From: Paracamarosporium sp. OC-R06-R3
Taxonomy: Eukaryota; Ascomycota; Dothideomycetes; Pleosporales; Didymosphaeriaceae
Direction: 5' to 3'
Assembly: GCA_019828545.1 (NCBI GenBank)
Contig: JACVRA010000023.1
Location: 124,001-188,000 of the forward strand
Length of the DNA stretch: 64,000 nucleotides
The position numbers were made by a program, and so were the translations under genes. Of this stretch, positions 46,560 to 57,103 are shown piece by piece. The first letter of the stretch is position 1, and the number at the start of each line of letters is the position of its first letter. The notes under the pieces were generated by a model. That model was not told where the DNA came from, made no database searches, and saw only the letters and a program-made list of their open reading frames with translations.

Positions 46560-48637
46560 GGGCGTGATACTCAGCCTGCACACTGCTCCATTCGCATCCG
46601 CCTTGGAGCATGACGATTTACCAACAAAGTCCTCTTTACCGCACTCGCCCTAATACACACACTACGATACCTATACTCCACCACGGCACGACTAGTTATG
46701 CAGCACATGTTCCTAGCACGATCAGATCGGATACATGTCAACCAGCGCTTTCCAGCCACAATGCCGCTAGGCTTCATGGACAAGGCGCACCACCGCAGAA
46801 CTCGGATGCCGAACAATTCCTAGCCTACTGCTGCTGCCTTGGACACTACACTCCTTCGACATCTCAGCATTGGTCCAATTGGACATTTGCTGACATGTAG
46901 CGCGCACCATGTTCCTGGCTCCATTGATGCTCGGACGGGCTGCCCCTGGCATCGCCTCTCTGACTCACCACCGGGTCTTTTCTTATTCTCCTCAAACACA
47001 CGCTGGTTCGGGTGGATAGAGTCAGCACCTTCATTTTAGCTGCTGTTATCCAGCACGGTCATTGTAATCACGAGCGAATCTTTCACATGCATTATTTGGC
47101 GCGATATTGGACATGGCTGTACATTTAGCATAGACTTGGGAAACTTGATTCGGGAGTTGCAGCGTGGAGGCCTCCATGCCTAGGATTAACGGAATACCCA
47201 ATGGCTCGGCTAGCTTTAATTACTTTGATCTTCGATGATCGCAACCACATCCCACGCTCTGTTCCAGACTGCGGCTGAAGTAGTGATGCTCCCTTCCTTG
47301 GTACCGGGCGCATGGATTGAGGGGAACGTACACGGTTGCGAGTTACCCCTCAGTTCCTCCATGGTCAGCACCGCCGTACCCTTGCACCCCAGTCCCCCTC
47401 TCCATGCTCACGACCGCGCCCGCTGGGGACGGCTTCAATTGGCGTTGGACCGGGCATGCTGTTGTGACGTGTTGAAGAGGCGTCCCACACCGCTAGCAGA
47501 CCGCTCCTACGATTGCGCATGAAGACACGCCGCGTGATACAGCGTTGTGCGTCTGGGATGGCCACGAAACCCCACATCCGTCCCGCATTGCCTGTTCACA
47601 CGGCAGCCAAAGAAACCCATTCCAGCCACTGCCGTTGGCCCCTCTGACGCCTCAGCTATCGCGGCGTGCCGCTCGGCCGCGGGACTTCTTTGTCCTCAAT
47701 CACGCCAGGCTGAAGGACGACTCCACCAGGGCACACCTGCATCCCACGTCGACCAACACTACGCCCCGACGCTCGCAGCAGGCCGCAGCAGGCCCATATC
47801 CCCAAGAGCGTGGGCCTTCGTCCTCCTCGGTCTCCAGACCACGCCCGGTTCCTCACGCAGTCGGACACCAACATCTTGGCCAGAGAACCCGAGCAGCTGT
47901 CACCGATCTGCTGCACGTAGCACAAGGTCTAACGTTGCGTTGGTGCCACCGTTCCTGGCGACCCGAACTGTAAGCTTACGCCCTGCAGTCAGCCAGTTAC
48001 CGAAACTCAAAACCAAGTTGACGCAGACTGCCAGGCACTATCTCCAAGAGGCCCCATTGGAGGGCACGCCGTACTGCTTCCGCTGGTGCCTGGCCTTCGC
48101 CTAGGGAGACTCTATCATCTGTCGAACCTTGCATGGGCCTTAGCACCTCGACATTCGTGATCACTTGTTGTGGGGTCGACATTTACTTGCTTTTTGGCTC
48201 GGCATCCTGCGCTTCTTGCGCAAACGCGCATGTGGCCCCAGCGACGCAGCTGCAGTGGCTGAACAGGATTCGCTCCACCGGTCAATCCCGCCAAATTCCA
48301 TTCCATGACGAGATTGACGCGCAACCCCGGACTCGATGCTTAAACTGGCTGATATAGCACTCCCCAAAGCAGGAGATTCATGGTCTAAAGTCAGCACTCA
48401 GCCTCAATGTTGGCACCGAGCAATTATTACAAGTCAGTTTTGTCGTGCAGCTCAAGCAGAGCACCAAGGATTAACCGGCGACCGAAACCAGCGCCAACTT
48501 GATGCATCATCGTTTCGCAATACTACGCAAGAAAACGTGGGCTGCTGCAGAGCGCCTGCACGGTAAGCGTCTGGAAATATGCAACACTTTTTCGGTGCAG
48601 TCAGCCAGCAAGCATATCCGATCACATGCACATTCTA

Positions 48638-48659
48638 ATGCCTGCACGCGCGCAGGCAT
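48638..48659. repeat. Perfect 8-bp inverted repeat
   Basis: ATGCCTGC at 48638-48645 is followed after 6 bp by its complement GCAGGCAT at 48652-48659, in a gene-poor stretch. The loop is ACGCGC. No T-run follows and no function is evident. Confidence 0.3.
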
Positions 48660-50997
48660 CCTGCGTGGCTATATCCCTGTCTGCAGATCCCTCATGGCAG
48701 CTTCACCTTGATCCACAAGGCTTGCAGGGCTCCTGGTAATCCTGATGACTGTTCGTCGGGCAGCAAGGCTGCCAGCCGCTCACCGCTGAGTGGGCAATCC
48801 ACTTGACGCCGCTCATATTCCCGAAGACGGTTCGACACCTTGGAAAAAACGCCAGATCATCAAGCTGGGAGGGCCTGGCACGTCACTATGAATTCCACTT
48901 GTATTGCGGCACGCTTATCTCGGGAAAGCTAAAATGTTTTGAGATACGCTTGCGGGCGTCCAATATTTTGGCATACTCGGGGCACACAGAGTCTGATAGG
49001 TACGCGAGGCATGATACACACAAAGCTCAAAAAACTTCGCAAGTAATCAGCATTGCACCTCGAAATACTTGTAGTAGATTCTAGTATCTTGACGCGAGAC
49101 GAAGTATCTCAAACATCTCTTGAATCACATAATGTACATGATCATGAGAATCAAAGCCATGCCGTTCGGCAGTTACGGCTCTCGAAATTGGCGACCTCTG
49201 GTGTGCCGCAATAGTATTATCACCGTAGCCGACAGCGGCGACACAATATGACACCGTTCGCGTACGCTTGTCATCTCCTACAGACCATCACTGAGCTCAG
49301 CAGACAGGTATCGTGTACTTAGCGTCCCTCTGGCTGTTTCAGAGATCATTTCATCTCAATGATTTCAGGAATACAAATTTCGCTTCCTACCGGTATGGAG
49401 CTCACTGCAAATGAGATGCACCGACCGATCCAGACCTCTATACGCTCGCTTCTTCTCCACATGCAGTACAATTCGCGATAGCCACGAAGCATTCGTACCT
49501 GAAATGTCCCAACATACTCGCCACATTTTCAATATGCCTCTAGTCCCAGTGCTTATCTATTCGTCCGGCAACCTTTCCTATACCTTTCTAGCTTCCGCGC
49601 AAACCCATGAAACCCTATTCCCGGGGTTCTCCAGTCGATTGCGGCACGTACCATTATCTCGCGCAAGGCGCGCTTAGCAGCACGATGCATTCATCCCACG
49701 CCCACATCCTTCGAACTGCAAATCGTCCCCTGAGAATCTCCATCAGACCGTGGACGTCGGATCGACATGATCACGCGCAAGCGAATACGATCATGCAACA
49801 AGGCGGCAGGAAGATCAACTGATCCCAATTGCCTGGCAGTTACGCCTTGATGGTGCCGACGCGTCGCCAACAGATATCTGAAACCCTTCGAGGCGCTTAC
49901 AATGGGGTGGGCTTTCCGTCGACTGCCGCGTCAGAAGGTCAGACTATAGGTTCGCTGATGAACGCCTTTCTGGGGTTGTTTCATGGCCTTGTGTTTCAAT
50001 TGCGCGGCGTCGTTCCTCCTTGCTCATCGGACGGCTCGGGAAGAACGCGTGTGGCTATTCGTAAGACTCGAAGTCTATTTCTGAAGCGCTCACTTACTCA
50101 TCCTGCGTTACCTCGGAATAGAGAGACCTCTGGCTCCTTCGTTTGTCAAAAGAGCTTATTTCTGAGAGAGTCAGTGCCTGTCAGCATTAGCCTTGAAGCG
50201 GTATGTTCTCGCAACAATATTCCACTCCCTCACGATCGAGGCGATCGACGTCACCCTCGTGGCCCTGCCATCATGATTGATAAAGAATCGTCAGCAGTCT
50301 CACCGATCATGTCAACTTGAGGTCGAGTCAGGGCACTACGCCTCACGTTGCTGCGGTCGACGAGGATATTTCCTACCTGGGAATCCTCCGCCCACCCGTG
50401 TTGACTCGTACGATTGTGCGTTGTCGGCCAAGCACACCATGTTCTTTATACGAGAAAAGGACGGTAGATCTTGACCTGTCTTGCCGAACACCCTACGGTG
50501 CCATGTGATTCTACAGTCGCTTGCAATTGCGGTTTCTGCTTTTTGCGCGCCGTTCAGCTTTTATCTTACGTTCTGCCCCTGTCTCAGTCAGTCCGTACCT
50601 TTTTCAATCAGTGTAGCGTTCACCAGTACAGCGCAGCTTGTTCACCTGGTGAAAGCCCTCTATCGTACAGTACCCTCTGTCATGTAGACGACCTTGCTTG
50701 TCCAATCTTTATTCCTGTCGTGTCTATGCGTGTTTAGAGCACTGTAAAAGTTTCTTATAAACATTACCCCCTAGACTTCTGAACCTCTCATTACAATACA
50801 GTAAGTAGTTAATCCACTGTCGTAGGTCAAGCGCTATCGTGAACGCTAGCTGAACAGCTAAGTGTACCCGGGCCGATCTATAGACTGAGTCAGGACACAA
50901 GAACGATACAATACAGACTCTTCTCATCTCTCTCCACTTCCACAACTCCCCCATCCAACGGTCCGACATTTACGTACTCGACTCGATCCTCGTCTTT

Positions 50998-53900
50998 TCA
51001 ACCAGGGCGTGGCTGTAGGACTCTCCATGCAAAACGCCGTAGAAGGAGCGGGAAGACTGCAAGCGCAACCACAGGGATTACGAACATGCCAGTCCGGTAC
51101 TGCGTACAGAACGCTAAGTACGGTGCAAAGTAAGCTCTAAAAGCACTTCTGCCAATGCATCTGGCTTCCCACAGCACATCGCGCCAGGGCTCATCTGGAA
51201 CATCAATGCTTGCACCTCGTTCAAGCAACATCTCTGCGACTACCCCATTGCCTGTGGCTAGAGCCGCTTGTAGAGCATTTCCATACAGTCCGCCCTGTGC
51301 GTTGATGTTGGCGCCTTTCGTAACTAGTATATCTACTATCTGCTCTGCTCCAGCGGCTGAAGCTGCTTGTAGCGCATTACCGTATATTCCACTCTGTGTG
51401 TTGATGTTGGCGCCGTTCGTAAGTAGTACAACTACTATCTCGCCTGCTCCAGCGGCTGAAGCTGCTTGTAGCGCGTTACCATGTACTCCGCCTTGAGTGT
51501 TGACTTTAGCGCCTCTCTCAAGTAGCATATCTACTATCTCGCCTGCTCCAGCGGCTGAAGCTGCTTGTAGCGCGTTGCCGTATACTCCGCCCTGTGCGTT
51601 GGCCTTAGCGTTGCTCTCGAGTAGCGTTTTTACTATCTGACTTCTTCCTGTTATTGCAGCTGCTTGTAGCGCGTTACCATATACTCCGCCCTGTGCGTTG
51701 ACTTTAGCGCCGCTCTTGAGTAGTATATCTACTATCTTGCTTTCTCCTGCGGCTGAGGCTGCTTGTAGCGCGCTTCCATACACTCCGCCCTTTGCGTTGA
51801 CCTTGGCGCCGTTCTTGAGTAATGTTTTTACAACCTTCTTTTTACCCTCAAATGAAGCTGCCTGCAGCGCGGTACCCCATGTCTTGCATGAAAAGTCAAT
51901 ATCGACTTGTCTCTCTAACAGGGCAGCTACGATGAGTTGATAGCACCCATGTAAGGATAGAACGTGTAGCACTGATACACTTCCCAGTCTAGAGGTGGTT
52001 TGAAAAGTGGCATGGAAATGTTTTAACCGTTCAAAGCGTTCGCAGTCTTGCAACCAGCCCAAGAGCTCCGTCTGCACAACGCCTCTTCCTTGAGCTACTT
52101 CAGCGTGTTGAAGGATGTAAGTCGACGCATATTCTAGAAACGGGTAGCTTGACGTGGTCTCATCCACCCAAAACGATTGTTGGGCTGCTTCTATGCTGAG
52201 ATACGACATACAACAAGCCCGCAGGCGGTCGTGGCTCATTCCTACCGGGTTCGACTGCAGAGCAGGATCTAGCGTCTGGAGTTGCATATGCTCTTCTCCC
52301 AAGAGGAAGTCGTTGACCGACTCGTGGATGAACTGCACAGTCCTAGTCCCGTCCTCTCCCTTGCGTATCTCGATTAGGCCTTTTGAGGAGCTGGTAATCC
52401 GGCACTGAATTTTCTCGTTATTAATCTTCGAGCGGTCCCAAACACCAAGGAGCTCTGCCTGTGTTCCAGCAATCATGCCAAAGTATAGCTCTTCTGGTTT
52501 TAGCGCTCTTCTCGCGAATAGTACCCATTGCAGCAGACATATCATCTCGTCTTTGTCCGGGTTGTCTTCATCCAAAAGGGCCTTGAAGACTTCTTTAAGT
52601 TCACTTGGCAGCTCCCTGAGTTTTTTTTGCATAGCTTCGACTTTGCCCTCGTTGTACGCTCGATTGAGTCGTCTTACTACAAGCACGACCCACGAAAAGA
52701 CCCCAGCTGCCCTATGCAACACTTCGTTCTTGATGTCTTTATCATCTCCGATCAGTTTGTCGTAGACATATTGAACAATGTCGTCGTGGTGGCCCTCAAC
52801 TTCGTCTACAACTAGATTAAAGTCCGATTTCATACTAGTAACCAGGTATCTGCGACTTGATAGACATATGTTAAGAGTCACGTTGGCTTTAACAGCATTT
52901 GTGCTCATGCATTCGAGGAATTCGACCACTTCTTCCACGTTAGATTCCTGGCATTCGTCCAAGGCATCGATGTGGAAATATAGTGGCTTTAGCTGCGGCG
53001 TCTTTGCTTGCGAGAGCAGAAACTCCTTCAGTTCTGCTTCCCGCCATTCCCACTCCTTGTGTTTCTCTTCCTTGTCACGGTAGCGGGGAAGGAAGCGCTC
53101 ATATAGAAGATTGTGCTCAAGCAGCTGGCACGTCAATGAGCGCAGCATGCCTAACAACGATTTGTCAAAATTTTCGCCACACGCGTTAAAGAAGTATGAT
53201 GTGGTGTTGTAGTTCTCAAAGAACTTTGAGCGTTTCTTCCAGATATGTTTCATTAGCGTCGACTTTCCTGCTCCAGGCTTGCCCTTGATCCACAGCACCC
53301 CGTTGTGGCTCTGGAGGTTGCTTCGATTATACCACTGTTGAAACTGCGAGGTCGTGAAAATCCAGTCACACGTGTGTCGATGAGCTTGGGCTATACCCTG
53401 GTGTCGCGCGTCGATAGTATTAAAGCTTAGGGATTTCAGACATTCTGACAAAGTTAGTCTCTACTGACAGCAACGCAAGGAGACATTTAAACGCGCACTG
53501 CGTACACATATCACCAACAACGACAACTGTGTTAACAGCAACGAATGTATACTCACCTTTGCGTTCCTCTGTAAGCACCTTGGCTGTGTCTAAGCCGTCG
53601 AAGGAACCACCTACATCATGTTAGCAAAAACCAAAAATATCATAATCGTTACTTCAACGCTGCTCGCTACGTACTAACATGCAGATTCTGCACAACGTAT
53701 TGATTACCGCTGCCGGTGTTGTAGTTTGCAGCACCGCTGCCGGCGTTTGTGTAGATTGTGCCAGAACTATAGTTGTTGACCGAGTCCCCCAGCGTATTCT
53801 CCAGCGTCGACGGGGCCAGCGTCCACGGCCCCTCAACAGCCCCGGCAAGCAACTCAACTCCTGTCTCCGTGTCAGACCCGACAGCAGAGCTCTCCGCCAG

Positions 53901-54296
53901 CGGCTCGACGTCTTCTAGCATTTCATTCATCAAAGTCTCCACGTGGTTATCCTTGCTTGTCGTGTTCGCGATTAGAAGATAACGGTCGCGCCTCGAAGTG
54001 CTGGCACGTGGAATTACCTTCCGAAATACGATCTCAAGCTGCAACGCTTTCTTCATACAGCGTTCTAGTCTCAGCTGCAACTCCCTGCAAGCCTCGTCGC
54101 CCACGTTGCTTGTATTTCTGTGCATCTGGGTAGTCCGAAGGGCATGCCGTATAGTAGAGAGCCGTCGGATGCTTTCACGGAACACGTCCGGAATGTCGCT
54201 GGCATCTTTCACATCGCTGTAGAGCTTCTCAACAATGTCGATCACTGTGATGATGCCAGACGTCAGGCCTACGAGGCTGGTTTGAGCGGCCGACAT
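50998..54296 (-). CDS. NLR: SesA-like domain, sigma-like amyloid motif, NACHT, seven ankyrin repeats, C-terminal TM
   Basis: Three exons on the minus strand, 54296..53675, 53610..53557 and 53444..50998, give 1040 aa. The 54-nt middle exon and both introns (GTACGT to GATGTAG, GTGAGT to TTGTCAG) keep phase. Residues 1-170 resemble the SesA-like N-terminal domain of fungal NLRs. Residues 174-207 form a Gly/Asn-rich motif starting NNYSSGTIYTNAGSG. NACHT follows, with Walker A GKPGAGKST at 280-288 and Walker B PLYFHIDALDEC near 379. Seven ankyrin units of 33 residues (about 748-977) are nearly identical, with core YGNALQAASAAG. A hydrophobic segment at about 1011-1027 ends the protein. The likely role is a nonself sensor that signals to the neighbouring SesB-like and SesA-like proteins through the shared motif. 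It is divergent from the SesB-like gene. Confidence 0.85.
51195..51887 (-). repeat. Tandem 99-bp ankyrin-coding repeats
   Basis: Seven consecutive 33-codon units inside the NLR gene. Units in the middle share long runs such as GCTGCTTGTAGCGC (plus strand) at exact 99-bp spacing near 51367, 51466 and 51565. Such homogeneity suggests recent expansion or gene conversion, as in WD and ANK repeats of other fungal incompatibility NLRs. Boundaries are approximate. Confidence 0.8.
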
Positions 54297-54914
54297 GCTG
54301 GGCTGTCTTGAGGCGTTGAAAGAAATTCCTAAAGCATTAGTTGGTTACCCCTAAACAAGACACCGCATCTTCAGGTAGATGGCTAAGAGCGCTGCCTGGT
54401 GCGAGCCTTCGCAACAGTTAAAGCAGCTAGACTTATAAAAGCAAAGAGTGCTGGTGTGCATTGCAAGACTGAGCCCCACGCTGTCTTCTCTTGGTGATTG
54501 GGCAAAGAAGCAAATCAGGCATGGGAGTTGACCGGGGGTCGGGGGCGACGGGGTGATTCATTGGGTGCTGGTATCCGTAGCGTGCGGGAGATGGCATAGT
54601 GGCGTAGCGGGAATTAACGGAAGCTGCGCTGTCCCTGCCAAGAATCCGGATGGATACATGCCTTTGGCTACAAGAGGGGGCTCTGAACGGATTGCTAGCG
54701 TCATAAGGTGGCACTGCTCACCGTCTGTTCTTTTATAAGACTGTTAGCAATCTATTCAGGGCCACCCCTTGTACGTAACCTCTAGCTTTTCATGAACCAT
54801 GTGCAATCCATTCCGAAAGCGGAAGTCATCGAGCCGGAAGCCTCTCCAGGCTTTGGGTCAGATAGCTCTGACGGAGCCCTTACAGAATCAAGCGGGTGAG
54901 CCGCCGTGTTCAAC
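54297..54914. promoter_or_regulatory. Divergent NLR / SesB-like promoter region
   Basis: 618 bp between two divergent starts. A TTTTATAAG element occurs in each direction: minus strand near 54433-54441 for the NLR and plus strand near 54731-54739 for the SesB-like gene. Two blocks here, 54357-54395 and 54495-54530, recur in inverted orientation at 57666-57704 and 57471-57506. Confidence 0.45.
54357..54395 (+). repeat. Inverted repeat arm A1 (partner 57666-57704)
   Basis: This 39-bp block in the NLR 5' flank matches the reverse complement of 57666-57704 at 35 of 39 positions by direct comparison. A second pair, 54495-54530 against 57471-57506, matches at about 27 of 36 in the same relative order. 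Confidence 0.75.
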
Positions 54915-56232
54915 ATGTTGCGCTTGAATGCTGGCAGCGCAGATTCTCCCACACGTTCTGGATCGAGCGCACTCGACATATTCAGCGAGACTGACAACCA
55001 GGGGGTGAGGGTACTTTTCGACCCACCTTCCGCTGTCATTGACATAGTCTTTGTCCACGGTCTGACTGGAAGCGCGTACTCAACATAGCTTCATAAACGC
55101 AGCGGCTCGCACTGGCCCCGAGATCTCATAAAAAGTGATTTGAGTCATGCACGAATAATGACTTTTGGATACGATGCTGATGTCTTCCGCTTCTGGGGTC
55201 AAGCGGCGCAAGATGGCATTGCAGGATACGCAAATGATCTACTCGGGCAACTAGCAACAAAGCGGGTCTCATCGGTAAGTGATTCGGTCAGTTTCCACAT
55301 CATTTGAACCAAACTCTATCAGAAATCATCCATCCACCTACTGACTACCGAGGCGTGAACAGAGAGGTCGCAACATTGTTTTTGTCGCACACAGCTTAGG
55401 CGGGTTGGTCACGCAGCGAGCCCTGGCGGCATCCAACAAGTCTCGCTTCCAACATCTGCAGGACATCGAAGCCTGCACTATTGGTATATGCTTCCTTGGA
55501 ACTCCGCACCATGGCGCCGATCTTGCAAGATGGGGTCTCGTTTTTGCAAAAATCGTTAATATTGCAAAGCCAGTCAACTTAGCGCCTATTCAGTTGCTAA
55601 ACAGAGACTCAGAAATGCTTCGGGATGTACAAGAAGACTTCTCTAATCTCCTTGAGAAAAGGAAAGACGATAGGAAGAAGATACAGATTACCTGTTTTTA
55701 CGAGGCTCTGGGTTTTGAAAGGGTTGGTTTTATTGTTCCTAGGGAGTCTGCTGTCATCAGTGGAGAGTTGAGTTATTCAATTCAATCAAACCATGTTGTA
55801 GGTAAAGCAGATTCGATTTGAGCGGGTCACGTTAACGCATTCTAGGATATGACAAAGTTTGCGGATCGACAGGCTCTTGGGTACCAAGACGTAGTTAGAG
55901 AGATCAAGCGGCTTGCCAGCGACGTTCATACCGATTGCATGGATTCAAAGCAGACCGACCACGTCGCTCAACCTGAATCAGGTACTGACTATGATCTATC
56001 AATAATCCTTGCCTGGATGCCTAAAGCTGACCGAGTCGTAACAGCAACGTCACACCTAGACGACCATAAATCAGTGACGCAGATAGCACCGAACCAACCG
56101 GCAAATCTTATCAATGACTACGGTTCTGGTACACTGTTCGCAAACACTGGGCAGGGTACTCAGAATAACAACACCGGCGGTGGGAAGCAGTATATTGGTG
56201 AGACACAAAATTTCAGTGGAGATGGCAGCTAG
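54915..56232 (+). pseudogene. SesB-like alpha/beta hydrolase with C-terminal sigma-like motif, interrupted by TAG
   Basis: Three exons, 54915..55274, 55363..55797 and 55846..56232, give a frame of 394 codons, all in phase, broken once by TAG at 55086-55088 (codon 58). It follows IDIVFVHGLTG at a place where SesB-type hydrolases normally have Trp (HGLTG...TW). The rest of the enzyme is intact. It shows the nucleophile elbow AHSLGG, the segment GTPHHGAD and SNHVDMTKF at the last junction. The C-terminal 42 residues contain NDYGSGTLFANTGQGTQ and GGGKQYI, matching the motif in the NLR and the SesA-like protein. SesB proteins are lipase-like putative cell-death effectors. TGG to TAG equals C-to-T at a CpA on the other strand, as RIP would cause. 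A sequencing error is the alternative. Confidence 0.75.
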
Positions 56233-56437
56233 GAGACTACCCCAGTCGTCAAATTACATTTTTTGACTACATTTCAGTTCACGGCCAATGACAGAGCCTT
56301 TTCATCTCATTTTGGTTCAAAATGTTGCTTTTCTTTGGTCAATCTCGATAAATACTGTACGAATTGCTGGTCATCCTGATCTCAGAATCAATATTTGCAA
56401 AAATACCAAGCAGTGCCCACACCCTTGCTGCATGCAT

Positions 56438-57103
56438 TCAATGGTCTTTGGTGAAGTTCTGAGTTCCACCAATGTACTGCGGTTCATTACCAGTGTTGGT
56501 GTTCTGAGTTCCTTCTCCAGTGTTTGCGAACAGTGTACCAGAACCATAGTTGTTGATAGCCATTCCCAACGTGTCTTCTGGTAGCGACGATGGCACTTTT
56601 GACATCTCGAGTATGGCATCGGCCAGTTCTTGAATGCGTGTATCACCCACAGCCTTGATCGCCTGGGAAATCTTGCATTTCACAACCAAACGATGCGTGC
56701 CCTCCAGTAGTTTTTTCATCAGAATCTCTACTCTGCTTCCTTTGTCCGCGACTTGGCGATACCGTTGAAATCTTGAAGTATTATCCGAAGGAACGACCTC
56801 TCTAAAGATCGTTTTCAACTTGTCGGACTTCTGCACGCAGATTTTCATGTCATCCAACATTGCTTTGTAAGTCTTCTCGTTGTGACCGTGAGTCTTGATG
56901 TGGCTTCCGGCCTTGTCAAGGGTATCTGTGACCAGCACAACTTTCTCTAGGACAGTGTGGAAGGCGTGAGGAAGGTCTGTCGCCTCTTTGATGCCACCAC
57001 AGGCTCTGTTGACAGCGTCGAGGTTGGCGGTGGTGTCTTCGATTGAGCCGATGATATTGCGTGCTTCGCTGCCGACCATGTTGACTTCGGCGTCGTTCTG
57101 CAT
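56438..57103 (-). CDS. SesA-like protein with C-terminal sigma-like amyloid motif
   Basis: A single exon of 221 aa. The helical domain (about residues 10-180) with NIIGSIEDTTANLDAVNRAC and LPHAFHTVLEKVVLVTDTLD resembles SesA domains, which are related to the HET-S/HELL-type helical bundles that kill cells on amyloid activation. The last 40 residues contain NNYGSGTLFANTGEGTQN and PQYIGGTQNF, the same motif as the adjacent SesB-like frame. It is convergent with that gene (205 bp apart). In Nectria-type NWD2/sesA/sesB clusters the same three partners are linked, so a role as an NLR-activated effector or adaptor is likely. No frame damage is seen. Confidence 0.8.
   Translation of the reverse strand: MQNDAEVNMVGSEARNIIGSIEDTTANLDAVNRACGGIKEATDLPHAFHTVLEKVVLVTDTLDKAGSHIKTHGHNEKTYKAMLDDMKICVQKSDKLKTIFREVVPSDNTSRFQRYRQVADKGSRVEILMKKLLEGTHRLVVKCKISQAIKAVGDTRIQELADAILEMSKVPSSLPEDTLGMAINNYGSGTLFANTGEGTQNTNTGNEPQYIGGTQNFTKDH
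56517..56545 (-). repeat. 29-bp identical inverted match between two motif-coding segments
   Basis: The bases coding for GSGTLFANTG in the SesA-like gene (minus strand, 56517-56545) are identical over 29 bp to those in the SesB-like frame (plus strand, 56122-56150). The flanking domain sequences are unrelated. Shared origin or conversion of the motif segment is the likely reason. Confidence 0.8.

Larger units (their letters stand above)
43496..50997. other. 7.5-kb stretch without a convincing gene
   Basis: Many frames of 60-185 codons occur here on both strands, but none shows a recognisable domain, signal peptide, intron chain or codon bias like the flanking genes. Base composition is not strikingly AT-rich, so it does not look like classic RIP-degraded sequence. 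It separates the housekeeping block from the NLR cluster. Small items noted inside are a perfect 8-bp inverted repeat at 48638-48659 and a short well-placed frame at 46458-46559. A lineage-specific gene or long noncoding RNA cannot be excluded. Confidence 0.5.

Noticed and set aside
47545..48104. Overlapping plus-strand frames of 142 and 185 codons in the gene-poor stretch
   Set aside because: Composition is Arg/Pro/Ser-rich in both frames with no domain, a sign of GC-rich noncoding sequence.
51155..51940. Plus-strand frames rich in Ala/Ser/Pro opposite the NLR
   Set aside because: They mirror the minus-strand ankyrin repeats at 99-bp spacing and carry no independent motif.
55077..55090. A 13-nt GTACTC...ATAG segment that would splice out the TAG in the SesB-like frame
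   Set aside because: Far too short for any spliceosomal intron, and its removal would also shift the frame.
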